Source: TMED23 sp964643045 (lineage in GTDB: Bacteria; Pseudomonadota; Alphaproteobacteria; Rhodospirillales; UBA2165). Taken from it: a stretch of 21,023 nucleotides of DNA. The translations under genes and the position numbers were made by a program. How positions within the stretch are numbered: the stretch's first letter is position 1; the number at the start of each line of letters is the position of its first letter. Shown one piece after another: positions 1 to 7,952 of the stretch. Below the pieces are notes generated by a model. It worked only from the letters and a program-made list of their open reading frames with translations. It was not told the DNA's origin and did not search any database. The stretch is from NCBI GenBank assembly GCA_964643045.1, contig CAZXSC010000044.1, positions 1-21,023 on the forward strand. Reading direction: 5' to 3'.

Positions 1-304
1 TTAACTTGAGTCCATATTGTTGCAGAGGATAATAGGTCGTACTCCACGAAATAGCTGGAACGATTACTTCATCCCCGCGTTTTAGTGGATTTTTTTTCTT
101 ATAAAAATAACTAGCGATAGCTATCAGGTTTGCCGATGAACCAGAGTTGACCATAACCCCATATTTTAGTTGATGCCAGGCTGCAAATTCTTCCTCAAAA
201 GCAGCAACTTCAGGCCCCATCGAAAAACGACCAGTATCGATAACGCGTTGGATAGCGTCGAGTTCGTCTTGTCCTAAAGAGGAGGTTGTTAGTCGGTACG
301 ACAT
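1..304 (-). CDS. DegT/DnrJ/EryC1/StrS-type PLP aminotransferase, N-terminal part (cut by window edge)
   Basis: The reverse strand from the ATG at 304 translates without a stop to the window edge, giving about 101 residues that begin MSYRLTTSSLGQDELDAIQR. The motif NSGSSAN near residues 53-59 is the phosphate-binding loop of the DegT/DnrJ/EryC1/StrS sugar aminotransferases, and RGDEVIVPAISWSTT after it also fits the family. Members of this PLP-dependent family transaminate NDP-keto-sugars to make amino sugars for LPS, O-antigen, flagellin glycans or antibiotics. The catalytic lysine and the rest of the protein lie off the left edge, so substrate and exact subfamily cannot be assigned. A Shine-Dalgarno-like TAAGGT (312-317 region) sits 7 nt before the ATG and supports this start. 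It may be related to the glycan-type genes further right, but about 12 kb separates them. Confidence 0.85.
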   Translation of the reverse strand, partial: MSYRLTTSSLGQDELDAIQRVIDTGRFSMGPEVAAFEEEFAAWHQLKYGVMVNSGSSANLIAIASYFYKKKNPLKRGDEVIVPAISWSTTYYPLQQYGLKL

Positions 305-541
305 GCATAATACCTTATAAAATTATATTTAAACATCTTCGGTGACTATCCGATCATGGGACCCGCAATTTTTAATTTAATTAACAGATGTTTTATTAAT
401 GGTCGTAGCACCGGAACTTTAGTTCGAAGAGATGTTAAAATTATGCCTCAATGCAAAGTGAATGAAAAGAATTTGGGACATTATTTTCAAGATTTATATT
501 ACAAGTGTAGAAAGTCCATTACTTAATTCAGGGGAACCATT

Positions 542-1291
542 TTATAGGATGAGTGCGGATGTGCCAATAATGATTAACAAAGTAAGTACTACCTTTCTAA
601 ATATATTCGGTGATGCAAACCGAAAACTACGCGCCCCAAGCCATGTTCCAAGCACAATAGGGATTAATAATATAGTAGATTGAATGAGAGTTTTTTCATT
701 AATAGCACCTTTATATATCAACACGAATAGGACCATCGGGATTAGGGCACAAACAGCGATAATATTATTAGCTCGTTGAATTGATGGGTGATCTGAGCCG
801 GCCATAAAATAAAGCACAGGTATTGGCCCTCCAATGGCACCAAATCCAGCCAACCAACCGGCTATTCCACCTGTAGTTATTTGTGCCAATCGACCTTTGA
901 TACCTGTCCGATCTCCCCGATAACGCCATCCTGATAACAATATAAAAGCGATGATGAGAATAAAAATTCCAATAATCTTGCGGACGCTCTCAGCATCGAG
1001 GTCATATAATACCCAAACGCCAAAAGGAGCAATAAACCAAGAGCTAATTATAATTGGGCAGGTTTCATTCCAATTCACATCTTTAATAATTGGTAATACG
1101 ATTTGTATACTACTAAATAGACCAACCATCCCCATAATGGCAACAGCTTGAACGGGGTCGATTACTGTCACCAAAGCAGGCGCCCAAACGAGATTGGCAC
1201 CAAATCCCGCAAACCCCCGAATATATGCGCCGATCAATCCGGCTAATGCCGCAACGCCAAATTCAAATGTGAAGTACGACTCTAAATCCAT
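542..1291 (-). CDS. TauE/SafE-family sulfite/sulfoacetate-exporter-like permease
   Basis: This 249-residue, strongly hydrophobic protein has about eight predicted membrane segments. Two related halves carry glycine-rich motifs: GLIGAYIRGFAGFGANL in the first and GGIAGWLAGFGAIGGPIPVLYF in the second. That internal duplication is typical of the TauE/SafE (formerly DUF81) family, whose members are integral inner-membrane permeases linked to export of sulfite, sulfoacetate or other small organic anions. The length matches the family norm of about 250 residues. The start ATG at 1291 has only a weak purine-rich stretch upstream. No sulfur-metabolism gene is adjacent, so the substrate is unknown. 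It lies in the same orientation as acs but 316 bp downstream of it, so co-transcription is uncertain. Confidence 0.85.
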   Translation of the reverse strand: MDLESYFTFEFGVAALAGLIGAYIRGFAGFGANLVWAPALVTVIDPVQAVAIMGMVGLFSSIQIVLPIIKDVNWNETCPIIISSWFIAPFGVWVLYDLDAESVRKIIGIFILIIAFILLSGWRYRGDRTGIKGRLAQITTGGIAGWLAGFGAIGGPIPVLYFMAGSDHPSIQRANNIIAVCALIPMVLFVLIYKGAINEKTLIQSTILLIPIVLGTWLGARSFRFASPNIFRKVVLTLLIIIGTSALIL

Positions 1292-1607
1292 GTGGCTGCA
1301 GACTCATTCTTAAAAAAGTATTCCTGGACGTTCGCTGTGCACGTTTAGTAGACACATGGATAGCTTAATGCAAGCTTCAGTAAGTAAAGGGTTAGATAAA
1401 TGACAAGGAACAATACTGGCAAGGAAATAGCTGCTCCAACCTTTAAAAACAAACCAATTCCCTATCACTCTGTAGCTAGTGGTCTTAAAGAAATTGGTTG
1501 ATCTGAAGGGCCAGAGCCTAGTCGTTTTGGGAATGAGAAAATAAATAACCGTTGCTTAGACCTCTAATTTTATAGCCAAAAAATAATCCTTTATGACACC
1601 AATAGTT
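1292..1607. other. Intergenic region between acs and the permease gene; no gene recognised
   Basis: This 316-bp stretch contains no convincing ORF on either strand (only very short ones without a ribosome-binding site). It includes a perfect 8-bp inverted repeat, listed separately, and lies downstream of acs and upstream of the permease gene, so it probably holds the 3' end of the acs transcript and the permease promoter. I could not identify clear -35/-10 boxes or a hairpin followed by a T-run. Confidence 0.5.
1452..1499. repeat. 8-bp perfect inverted repeat (AACCAATT ... AATTGGTT)
   Basis: AACCAATT at 1452-1459 is matched by its reverse complement AATTGGTT at 1492-1499, with 32 nt between them. 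The loop is long and no T-run follows on either strand, so it is not a standard terminator. It could be a weak cruciform, an operator or chance. Confidence 0.3.
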
Positions 1608-3545
1608 TCATCTGTTCATTCTGTCATTAACTAAGTTTTCAACAACACTCGGGTCAGCGAGTGTTGAGATATCACCAAGGTTATTGGCATCATTTTCTGC
1701 AATTTTGCGTAAAATACGACGCATGATTTTGCCAGAGCGGGTTTTTGGCAATCCAGGAGCCCATTGCAGTAGGTCTGGCTTTGCAATGGGGCCAATCTCC
1801 TTTCGGACCCAGTCACTTAATTCAGCCATAAGGTCTTCTGTAGGCTCCACTCCTTCCATCAAGGTTACATATGCGTATATACCTTGGCCTTTGATATTGT
1901 GGGGGTAGCCTACCACAGCTGCTTCCGATACCTCGGGGTGCGCAACGAGAGCACTTTCAACTTCAGCAGTTCCCATGCGATGCCCAGAAACGTTGATTAC
2001 ATCATCCACGCGCCCAGTAATCCAATAATAACCATCTTCATCTCGTCGGCAGCCGTCTCCGGTAAAATACATACCGGGATATGTCTTAAAGTAGGTATCT
2101 ATAAAGCGGCCGTGGTCCTTGTACACCGTCCGCATCTGACCGGGCCAACTATCTAATAATACGAGATTGCCAGATGTTGCCCCGTCTAAAATTTTTCCAT
2201 TCGGATCAACTAAAGCAGGCCTAATACCAAAGAAGGGCCGAGTTGCCGAGCCCGGTTTTAGGGCCGTAGCCCCAGGAAGTGGTGTGATCAAAATACCACC
2301 TGTTTCTGTTTGCCACCACGTATCGACGATTGGGCATCGGCTGTCACCCGCTGTTTTATAATACCATAACCAAGCTTCTGGATTGATTGGTTCGCCGACA
2401 GAACCCAATAAACGGAGTGACTTTCGGCTGGTGTTTCTGACTGGTTCTTCACCTTCCCGCATTAAAGCGCGAATTGCTGTTGGAGCTGTGTAAAGAATAT
2501 TTATTTTATGCTTATCAACTATTTGCCAAATCCGAGATGAATTTGGCCAGTTTGGCAGTCCTTCAAACATAGTTGTAGTCGCACCATTGGCAAGGGGTCC
2601 ATAAATAATATAGCTGTGGCCCGTAACCCAACCGACGTCAGCAGCACACCAATATATGTCGCCATCATGGTAATCAAAGACATATTTATGTGTCATAGAC
2701 GCATAAACCATATAACCTCCGGTAGTATGCATAACACCTTTTGGTTTTCCGGTTGAACCTGAGGTATAAAGAATGAAAAGGGGGTCTTCTGCTTCCATTT
2801 CCTCCGGTGGGCAAGTTGGATTGGCGGTTTTGATAGATTCGTGATACCAAACATCAAATTTTTCATTCCATTTGATTTTACCGCCCGTATGTTTTACGAC
2901 GAAAACTTTCTTGATAGTCGGGCAATTGCTAATAGCGGCATCTGTATTAGCTTTCAGAGGAATCAATTTACCCCCACGGACACCTTCATCAGAAGTAATT
3001 ATACAATTTGATTCACAATCGTTAATTCTTCCAGCCAAGGCTTCGGGGGAGAAACCGCCAAATACCACTGAGTGAATAGCCCCAATTCTTGCACAAGCAA
3101 GCATGGCTGCGGCGGCTTCTGGTATCATCGGCATATAAATCGTTACAACGTCGCCCTTTTTTATCCCTTCATTTTTCAGAGCATTTGATAATTGGCACAC
3201 TTCTTCATGTAATTCTTTATAAGTTATGGATTTAGAAACTCCTGGGTCATCACTTTCCCAAATGATGGCAGTTTGATCACTGCGGGTTTTTAAGTGCCGG
3301 TCTAAACAGTTGTATGATGCATTTAGACTACCATCGTAGAACCATTTAATTCTTACATCATTTGTAAAATCAACGTCTTTGATAGATTTATACGGCTTTA
3401 TCCAATCTATTCGTGTACCTTGTTCTTTCCAGAATGTTTCAGGGTTTTCGATCGAAGCTCGATACATTTCTTTGTATTTACTGTTATCTACCCAAGCAGT
3501 CGCCGCAATCTGCTCAGGCACAGGAAAAACCAATTCTTCTGACAT
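1608..3545 (-). CDS. acs: Acetyl-CoA synthetase (AMP-forming)
   Basis: This 645-residue protein matches Acs in length and motif order. It has the N-terminal ACS signature region around residues 25-45 (YRASIENPETFWKEQ), the P-loop-like AMP-binding motif YTSGSTGKPKG (260-270), and the C-terminal PKTRSGK motif. K606 of that motif is the equivalent of the lysine acetylated by Pat-type enzymes in enterobacterial Acs. The enzyme activates acetate to acetyl-AMP and then acetyl-CoA in the cytoplasm, allowing growth on or recapture of acetate. The start at 3545 is supported by GGAGGT on the reverse strand (plus-strand 3558-3563), 12 nt upstream, a somewhat long spacing. It stands alone on its strand with 158 bp to the Rieske gene upstream. 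Confidence 0.97.
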   Translation of the reverse strand: MSEELVFPVPEQIAATAWVDNSKYKEMYRASIENPETFWKEQGTRIDWIKPYKSIKDVDFTNDVRIKWFYDGSLNASYNCLDRHLKTRSDQTAIIWESDDPGVSKSITYKELHEEVCQLSNALKNEGIKKGDVVTIYMPMIPEAAAAMLACARIGAIHSVVFGGFSPEALAGRINDCESNCIITSDEGVRGGKLIPLKANTDAAISNCPTIKKVFVVKHTGGKIKWNEKFDVWYHESIKTANPTCPPEEMEAEDPLFILYTSGSTGKPKGVMHTTGGYMVYASMTHKYVFDYHDGDIYWCAADVGWVTGHSYIIYGPLANGATTTMFEGLPNWPNSSRIWQIVDKHKINILYTAPTAIRALMREGEEPVRNTSRKSLRLLGSVGEPINPEAWLWYYKTAGDSRCPIVDTWWQTETGGILITPLPGATALKPGSATRPFFGIRPALVDPNGKILDGATSGNLVLLDSWPGQMRTVYKDHGRFIDTYFKTYPGMYFTGDGCRRDEDGYYWITGRVDDVINVSGHRMGTAEVESALVAHPEVSEAAVVGYPHNIKGQGIYAYVTLMEGVEPTEDLMAELSDWVRKEIGPIAKPDLLQWAPGLPKTRSGKIMRRILRKIAENDANNLGDISTLADPSVVENLVNDRMNR

Positions 3546-3703
3546 ATTATCCGTTGAACCTCCGTATCCATTTAGCTAATTTTCTACATTCCTTTGCAAA
3601 CAAAAAAGAATGATAACTTTGTGATTCTTTTTTCTGGTTGTATCCCAAATTATTATGCCAAAACAAGAGAAGAGGCAAAATTTATGTGACTTAAAAAATG
3701 ACA
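3546..3703 (-). promoter_or_regulatory. acs upstream region with GGAGGT ribosome-binding site
   Basis: This 158-bp gap lies between the Rieske gene stop and the acs start. It contains the acs ribosome-binding site (reverse strand GGAGGT at 3558-3563) and is AT-rich upstream of that. A promoter for acs is expected here but I could not assign its boxes confidently. Confidence 0.4.
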
Positions 3704-4066
3704 TTAATTAGCGATGCTGAACACATCGTTTTCCACTATACGTATAGGCACGGCTTCGAGAAAAGCGTCTTTACATGGGCCGGATATGCATCGGCCAGTA
3801 TTGATGTTAAATAACGCGCCATGAGTTGAGCAAATGATTTTTTGTTTGTCGTGGTTGAGAAAATACCCCGGCCTTAAATCTAGTGGTGTTCCAATATGGG
3901 GACATGAATTCACATAAACAAGAACACGTCCATCGATTTTTACAATAATCAGTGGCTTAATCTTGCCAGCGATTGGAATTGATAAACCCATGCTTTCGCG
4001 ATTTTTTAGGTCAACAAGGCTGCAGATTCTGGTCACGACTAGTAGTTCCAGTGTATTAATAGCCAA
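3704..4066 (-). CDS. Single-domain Rieske [2Fe-2S] protein
   Basis: The ORF carries both Rieske cluster-binding boxes: CPHIGT (C55, H57) and CSTHG (C79, H82). The two cysteines and two histidines ligate a [2Fe-2S] cluster. The NINTGRCISGPC segment after box 2 is typical of small stand-alone Rieske proteins that act as soluble electron carriers or ferredoxin components of oxygenases. No oxygenase gene is nearby, so the partner is unknown. The coordinates use a TTG at 4066, which has no clear ribosome-binding site. A GTG at 4036 (residue 11), preceded by GGAACT about 10 nt upstream, would give a 110-residue protein starting just before the conserved R-I-C segment and is an equally plausible start. 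Confidence 0.85.
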   Translation of the reverse strand: MAINTLELLVVTRICSLVDLKNRESMGLSIPIAGKIKPLIIVKIDGRVLVYVNSCPHIGTPLDLRPGYFLNHDKQKIICSTHGALFNINTGRCISGPCKDAFLEAVPIRIVENDVFSIAN

Positions 4067-4303
4067 TGAAAATAATTATTGTATATCGTAAACTAATTTA
4101 TTGTAAGAAATTCAGCAGCTTTTTATTTTTTTGCTTCGTAAGTTTCCAAATAAAACTAGACTATTATTAATATTAACGACCCCAGCAATATTTTAGCGGT
4201 TTTGGCGCTGATGTTTGCTTATGAGGTGTGGTGGGCTCCAATAAAACTTATTTTTAGAGTTGATTTCTTTTTTTACTTTCCGGGATAGTTAATAAGCAGG
4301 GGG

Positions 4304-4591
4304 TTATTTATCCACCGGTATTACTTTTCGGATTTGCTCTATTTCGACAGTTTCAAAAAGGCCCACTTTCCGATAAGGATCGCCTTTTGAGAATTCTTCG
4401 GCAGCTGTCAGATCTTTAAGGTCGATTATGAAAACACTGCCTGAAATAGTCTCGCCTTCATCAATATATGTTGGTCCTGCAAAAAATACAGCATCCCCAT
4501 ATTTGGTGATATAGTTTAAATGAGCAGCACGTGTTGACGCTCGCATATTCATTTGGCTTGGTTTATCTTTACAGCGAATATGAAACAGCAT
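4304..4591 (-). CDS. YciI-family protein
   Basis: This 95-residue protein fits the YciI/YCII domain in length and pattern. It opens with a beta-strand (MLFHIRCKDKP), has an R-x(2)-HL segment around residues 20-24, and the conserved ending GDPYRKVGLFETVEI. Members form ferredoxin-like dimers with a conserved His-Asp pair and are suspected hydrolases or isomerases. Cellular function in Alphaproteobacteria is not established. The gene follows gpsA by 46 bp on the same strand, and tsaD-gpsA-yciI is a recurring order in this class, so it is likely the distal gene of that operon. The upstream GGATAATATTC gives only a weak ribosome-binding site. Confidence 0.85.
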   Translation of the reverse strand: MLFHIRCKDKPSQMNMRASTRAAHLNYITKYGDAVFFAGPTYIDEGETISGSVFIIDLKDLTAAEEFSKGDPYRKVGLFETVEIEQIRKVIPVDK

Positions 4592-4637
4592 GAATATTAT
4601 CCATAATTCTAATTTAATTTAACTAATAAATTTAATG

Positions 4638-5630
4638 TTAGGTATTTTCAGCTTTTAGTGGGCGCGTCAATAGCTTGTTAATGGTAGCATCGATATTGGC
4701 AGAATGGTTTAACACGGCGTCAACGGCGGAGCAAATTGGTAAATCTACATTAAGTTGTTGTTTGAGATGTCTTATGGTTGACGCGGTATAAACGCCTTCA
4801 GCTACCGAAGTCCGTTTGCGAATTATGCTTTCGAGGTCTTCGCCTTGTCCTAGCGCAAAGCCTAGAGAATAATTACGTGACAGCATATCGTTACATGTAA
4901 GAGTAAGATCTCCAAGGCCTGACAATCCGTAAAATGTTTCAGCTTGCGCTCCCTTGGCCAGACCTAATCGGGTTATTTCAGCTAGGCCCCGAGTTATTAG
5001 AGCTGACTTGGAGTTTCTACCAAGCCCGTGACCCTCTATAATCCCACATGCAATGGCAAGAACATTTTTTATGGCACCCCCGATCTGGGTGCCAATGATA
5101 TCGCGGGAGCGGTAAATTCTAAAAAACTGCGCATTTAATGTTTCCATCAAAACTTTAGCTAGAGTTTCGTCCTCAGAGGCAAGAGTTACTGCCGTGGGCA
5201 AATTTTTTGCTACTTCAGAGGCAAATGATGGCCCAGACAGAACAGCAATGGATATGCCCGGAAGTACTTCCCCAACAATTTCGCTCATTAAGGCACAAGT
5301 CTCTTGTTCAATACCTTTCGAGCAAATTATAGCGGGAACGTTTGTTGGCCAATTAGCAGCGGCGGCCTCACATACAGGGCGCAAAAATTGCGCTGGTGTA
5401 ACTAAAAGCACGACATCGGAATCGATAACTTTTGATAAATCTGTTGTTGCTTTAATTGTAGAATCGAGTTTGAAATCCTTTAGAAACTCGGCATTTTCAT
5501 GGATATTATTTATAGAATCAGCCACACTTCGTTCGTGGGCTTGAATTATCACTTCATTACCCGCTCGTTGCGCAACCATTGCCAGGGCAGTACCCCAAGC
5601 GCCAGCGCCTATTACACCGATTTTACTCAT
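4638..5630 (-). CDS. gpsA: Glycerol-3-phosphate dehydrogenase [NAD(P)+]
   Basis: This 330-residue enzyme has the N-terminal Rossmann motif GAGAWG (residues 8-13), the SKGIE motif (K105), the catalytic GGAIKN lysine (K188), and the substrate-binding GLGDLTLTC...SRN segment (238-253). These are the landmarks of GpsA, which reduces dihydroxyacetone phosphate to sn-glycerol-3-phosphate for phospholipid synthesis in the cytoplasm. Its length is normal for the family. It lies 58 bp downstream of tsaD on the same strand and is probably co-transcribed with it and with the yciI gene. The ATG at 5630 has no strong Shine-Dalgarno sequence; the intergenic DNA contains a 10-bp palindrome (ATGACGTCAT). Confidence 0.96.
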   Translation of the reverse strand: MSKIGVIGAGAWGTALAMVAQRAGNEVIIQAHERSVADSINNIHENAEFLKDFKLDSTIKATTDLSKVIDSDVVLLVTPAQFLRPVCEAAAANWPTNVPAIICSKGIEQETCALMSEIVGEVLPGISIAVLSGPSFASEVAKNLPTAVTLASEDETLAKVLMETLNAQFFRIYRSRDIIGTQIGGAIKNVLAIACGIIEGHGLGRNSKSALITRGLAEITRLGLAKGAQAETFYGLSGLGDLTLTCNDMLSRNYSLGFALGQGEDLESIIRKRTSVAEGVYTASTIRHLKQQLNVDLPICSAVDAVLNHSANIDATINKLLTRPLKAENT

Positions 5631-5688
5631 GAATTATTTATGACGTCATCAAAAGAATATATCAAGATCATCTTATTAATATTGTCAG

Positions 5689-6759
5689 TTACGCTTTGAC
5701 CCCAGCCCCTATAGCTTTAGGCGCATTTGGGTCAAGTGGCCAACGTGGCCGGGGTTTGAAGTCGAGTGAATTATAATTGCCGAATTGTAATTGTTCCAAT
5801 CCAGCCCAGGCAATTATGGCGGCATTATCAGTGCAAAGATTGGTTGGTGGAGCTAACAACTGTATGTTTTCGGAGTTTTCTAATATAGTGAGTCGTTCCC
5901 GCAAATTCTTATTTGCTGCAACTCCGCCAGCGATTACCAATGTGTTGCCTTCTGGGTACAAAACTCTAAATTGACTGATTCCATTTTTGCAACGGTCTAT
6001 TAGCACATCGCCCACAGCTTGTTGAAAGGATGCACATATATCTGCAATATCCTTTTCGCTCATGTCGTCATGACCAAATTTCTCAACTTGACGACGTACA
6101 GCTGTTTTTAAACCTGAAAAAGAGAAGTCACAGCCTTTACGCTCCAACATTGGTCGGGGAAATTGAAATCTTGAAATATTTCCATGTCTTGCTTTGGTTT
6201 CAATAATTGGCCCGCCAGGATAACCAAGTCCTAGCATTATTGCGCATTTATCAAAAGCTTCACCAAGTGCGTCATCAAGGGTGGTACCTAAACGAATATA
6301 TTTTCCAACATCTTCAACGATTAGTAGTTGGCAATGCCCACCGGATACAAGCAACAAGAGATACGGAAATTCGATACTTGAAATGAGGCGGGGGGTTAAA
6401 GCATGACCTTCTAAATGGTTGATTGCTATGAAAGGTTTTTTATGAACACTCGCGATAGCTTTTGCAGTCATGACCCCGACAATCACTCCTCCAATTAAAC
6501 CCGGTCCGCCAGTTGCAGCTATACCGTCAATATCATCAAAAGCGACACCAGCATTATCCATGGCTTCAGAAATAAGATGGTCTATGTGTTCAAGGTGGTT
6601 GCGTGCGGCTATTTCAGGCACAATACCGCCATAGGGTTGATGCTCGTTAACCTGGGATAGTACAATATTGCTCAAAATGCGTCGATTTGGTTCAGTTGAA
6701 TCGCAGACTAGAGCGGCAGCAGTTTCATCGCAGCTTGATTCTATACCTAATATCAGCAC
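5689..6759 (-). CDS. tsaD: tRNA N6-adenosine threonylcarbamoyltransferase TsaD
   Basis: This 356-residue protein has the TsaD (Gcp/Kae1) landmarks: GIESSCDETAAAL at the N-terminus, the metal-binding HLEGH (H115, H119), SGGHCQL, the VIAGGVAAN nucleotide-binding loop and CTDNAA near the C-terminus. With TsaB and TsaE it transfers the threonylcarbamoyl group from TC-AMP to A37 of ANN-decoding tRNAs. The start is a GTG at 6759, backed by a clear AAAGGA ribosome-binding site 8 nt upstream (plus-strand 6768-6773). It is divergent from hemC, an arrangement conserved in many Alphaproteobacteria, and leads the gpsA-yciI genes. A tRNA-Thr(CGT) gene, which would read ACG codons, lies about 6 kb away. 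Confidence 0.97.
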   Translation of the reverse strand: MLILGIESSCDETAAALVCDSTEPNRRILSNIVLSQVNEHQPYGGIVPEIAARNHLEHIDHLISEAMDNAGVAFDDIDGIAATGGPGLIGGVIVGVMTAKAIASVHKKPFIAINHLEGHALTPRLISSIEFPYLLLLVSGGHCQLLIVEDVGKYIRLGTTLDDALGEAFDKCAIMLGLGYPGGPIIETKARHGNISRFQFPRPMLERKGCDFSFSGLKTAVRRQVEKFGHDDMSEKDIADICASFQQAVGDVLIDRCKNGISQFRVLYPEGNTLVIAGGVAANKNLRERLTILENSENIQLLAPPTNLCTDNAAIIAWAGLEQLQFGNYNSLDFKPRPRWPLDPNAPKAIGAGVKA

Positions 6760-6932
6760 TGATTTTTTCCTTTAGCATATTAAAAAACCAAAATTCTAGT
6801 ATTTCTTGTTTCATCGAAGGACTTTACTCTTTATGTTTTTGGAAAGCTATATTGTAATTTTGTTTACGTTTCATATGTTTAAATTTGATGGACAAAAATT
6901 GAACACAATTATCAAGTAGAAAAAGAATTATT
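6760..6932. promoter_or_regulatory. Divergent promoter region tsaD / hemC
   Basis: This 173-bp AT-rich region separates the divergent starts of tsaD and hemC, so promoters for both operons must lie in it or very near. The tsaD ribosome-binding site is visible; hemC has only an A-rich AGAAAAAGAA stretch before its ATG. I could not assign -35/-10 elements or an operator with confidence. Confidence 0.45.
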
Positions 6933-7952
6933 ATGGCAACTGAAAAATTTAGGATAGGTACCCGGGGAAGTCCTTTAGCACTTAAACAAACAGGCCAAGT
7001 AATACAAATATTGAAGAAACATCACTCTATTTTGCGCCAACCTGGGGTGACAGAGATGGTTGTTATTAAAACAACTGGTGATCGGGAGCAAAGCCAATTA
7101 TTAGCCGAAATTGGGGGCAAAGGATTATTCACCAAAGAACTTGATGAAGCAATGCTTCGTGGTGATATAGATTTGGCCATTCATTCAATGAAAGATATGC
7201 CCACATTTTTACCCGATGGTATTGTCCTTCATGCTATTAATGAACGGCTTGATTCACGCGATGCTTTTATATCTATTAAAGCTGAGAATATAAGAGAGCT
7301 TTCAAAAGGTGCGATTATCGGGACAGCGTCACTGAGACGAAAAGCTCAATTACTCAATATGCGCCCCGATCTCCAAATTATACCACTGAGGGGCAATATA
7401 GGCACGAGGTTGGAAAAAGTTACAAGTGGCGAGATTGATGCAACCCTTCTGGCGTATGCTGGTTTAAAGCGTTTGGGAAATGAAGGTGCTATACAATGTG
7501 TAATTGGTATAGATGAAATACTTCCTGCCGTGGGGCAAGGTATTTTGGCTGCGACATGTCGAGAAGACGATCTTCGGGCCAACACATTAATCGCAGCACT
7601 ATCAAATCCCGAGACAACAGCAATCGCGTTAGCTGAACGTGCCATGCTCGCTACTTTGGATGGCTCATGTAATACCCCGATTGCGGGTCAAGCCGAGTTT
7701 GGTGTAAAGGGTGAACTAATGTTATGTGGCATGATTATCCACCCAGATGGTGCTGAGAAAGCAGAGATTAGATTAAGTGGAGATAAAAGAGAAGCTGAGC
7801 AGCTGGGTATCCGTGTTGCGGAAAAATTGAAATTAGAGGCCGGGCCTTTAATTTTGGAATCCATAAAACAGACTCGACCCGTTTTGATTAAGCCCCATCA
7901 AGATGGAAAAACGGACGAGGATAACCGCGGTAATTCTAGGGGGTACAACTAA
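6933..7952 (+). CDS. hemC: Hydroxymethylbilane synthase (porphobilinogen deaminase)
   Basis: The 339-residue product carries the family hallmarks: RIGTRGSPLALKQT near the N-terminus, the HSMKDMP motif with catalytic Asp88, GTASLRR (substrate-binding arginines, 130-136), and the DGSC motif whose Cys246 anchors the dipyrromethane cofactor. The enzyme joins four porphobilinogen molecules into hydroxymethylbilane for heme, siroheme or cobalamin synthesis. The protein is about 25 residues longer than the E. coli enzyme because of a charged C-terminal tail (about 310-339). Its stop overlaps the hemD start by one base (TAATG at 7950-7954), so the two are translationally coupled and the next pathway step is made from the same mRNA. 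Confidence 0.97.
   Translation: MATEKFRIGTRGSPLALKQTGQVIQILKKHHSILRQPGVTEMVVIKTTGDREQSQLLAEIGGKGLFTKELDEAMLRGDIDLAIHSMKDMPTFLPDGIVLHAINERLDSRDAFISIKAENIRELSKGAIIGTASLRRKAQLLNMRPDLQIIPLRGNIGTRLEKVTSGEIDATLLAYAGLKRLGNEGAIQCVIGIDEILPAVGQGILAATCREDDLRANTLIAALSNPETTAIALAERAMLATLDGSCNTPIAGQAEFGVKGELMLCGMIIHPDGAEKAEIRLSGDKREAEQLGIRVAEKLKLEAGPLILESIKQTRPVLIKPHQDGKTDEDNRGNSRGYN

Noticed and set aside
462..683. Plus-strand ORF of 73 codons
   Set aside because: Most of it lies antisense over the permease 3' end, and it has no ribosome-binding site or recognisable protein features.
5640..5649. Palindrome ATGACGTCAT between tsaD and gpsA
   Set aside because: Ten bases of symmetry without a second site, promoter or regulator is too little to call an operator.
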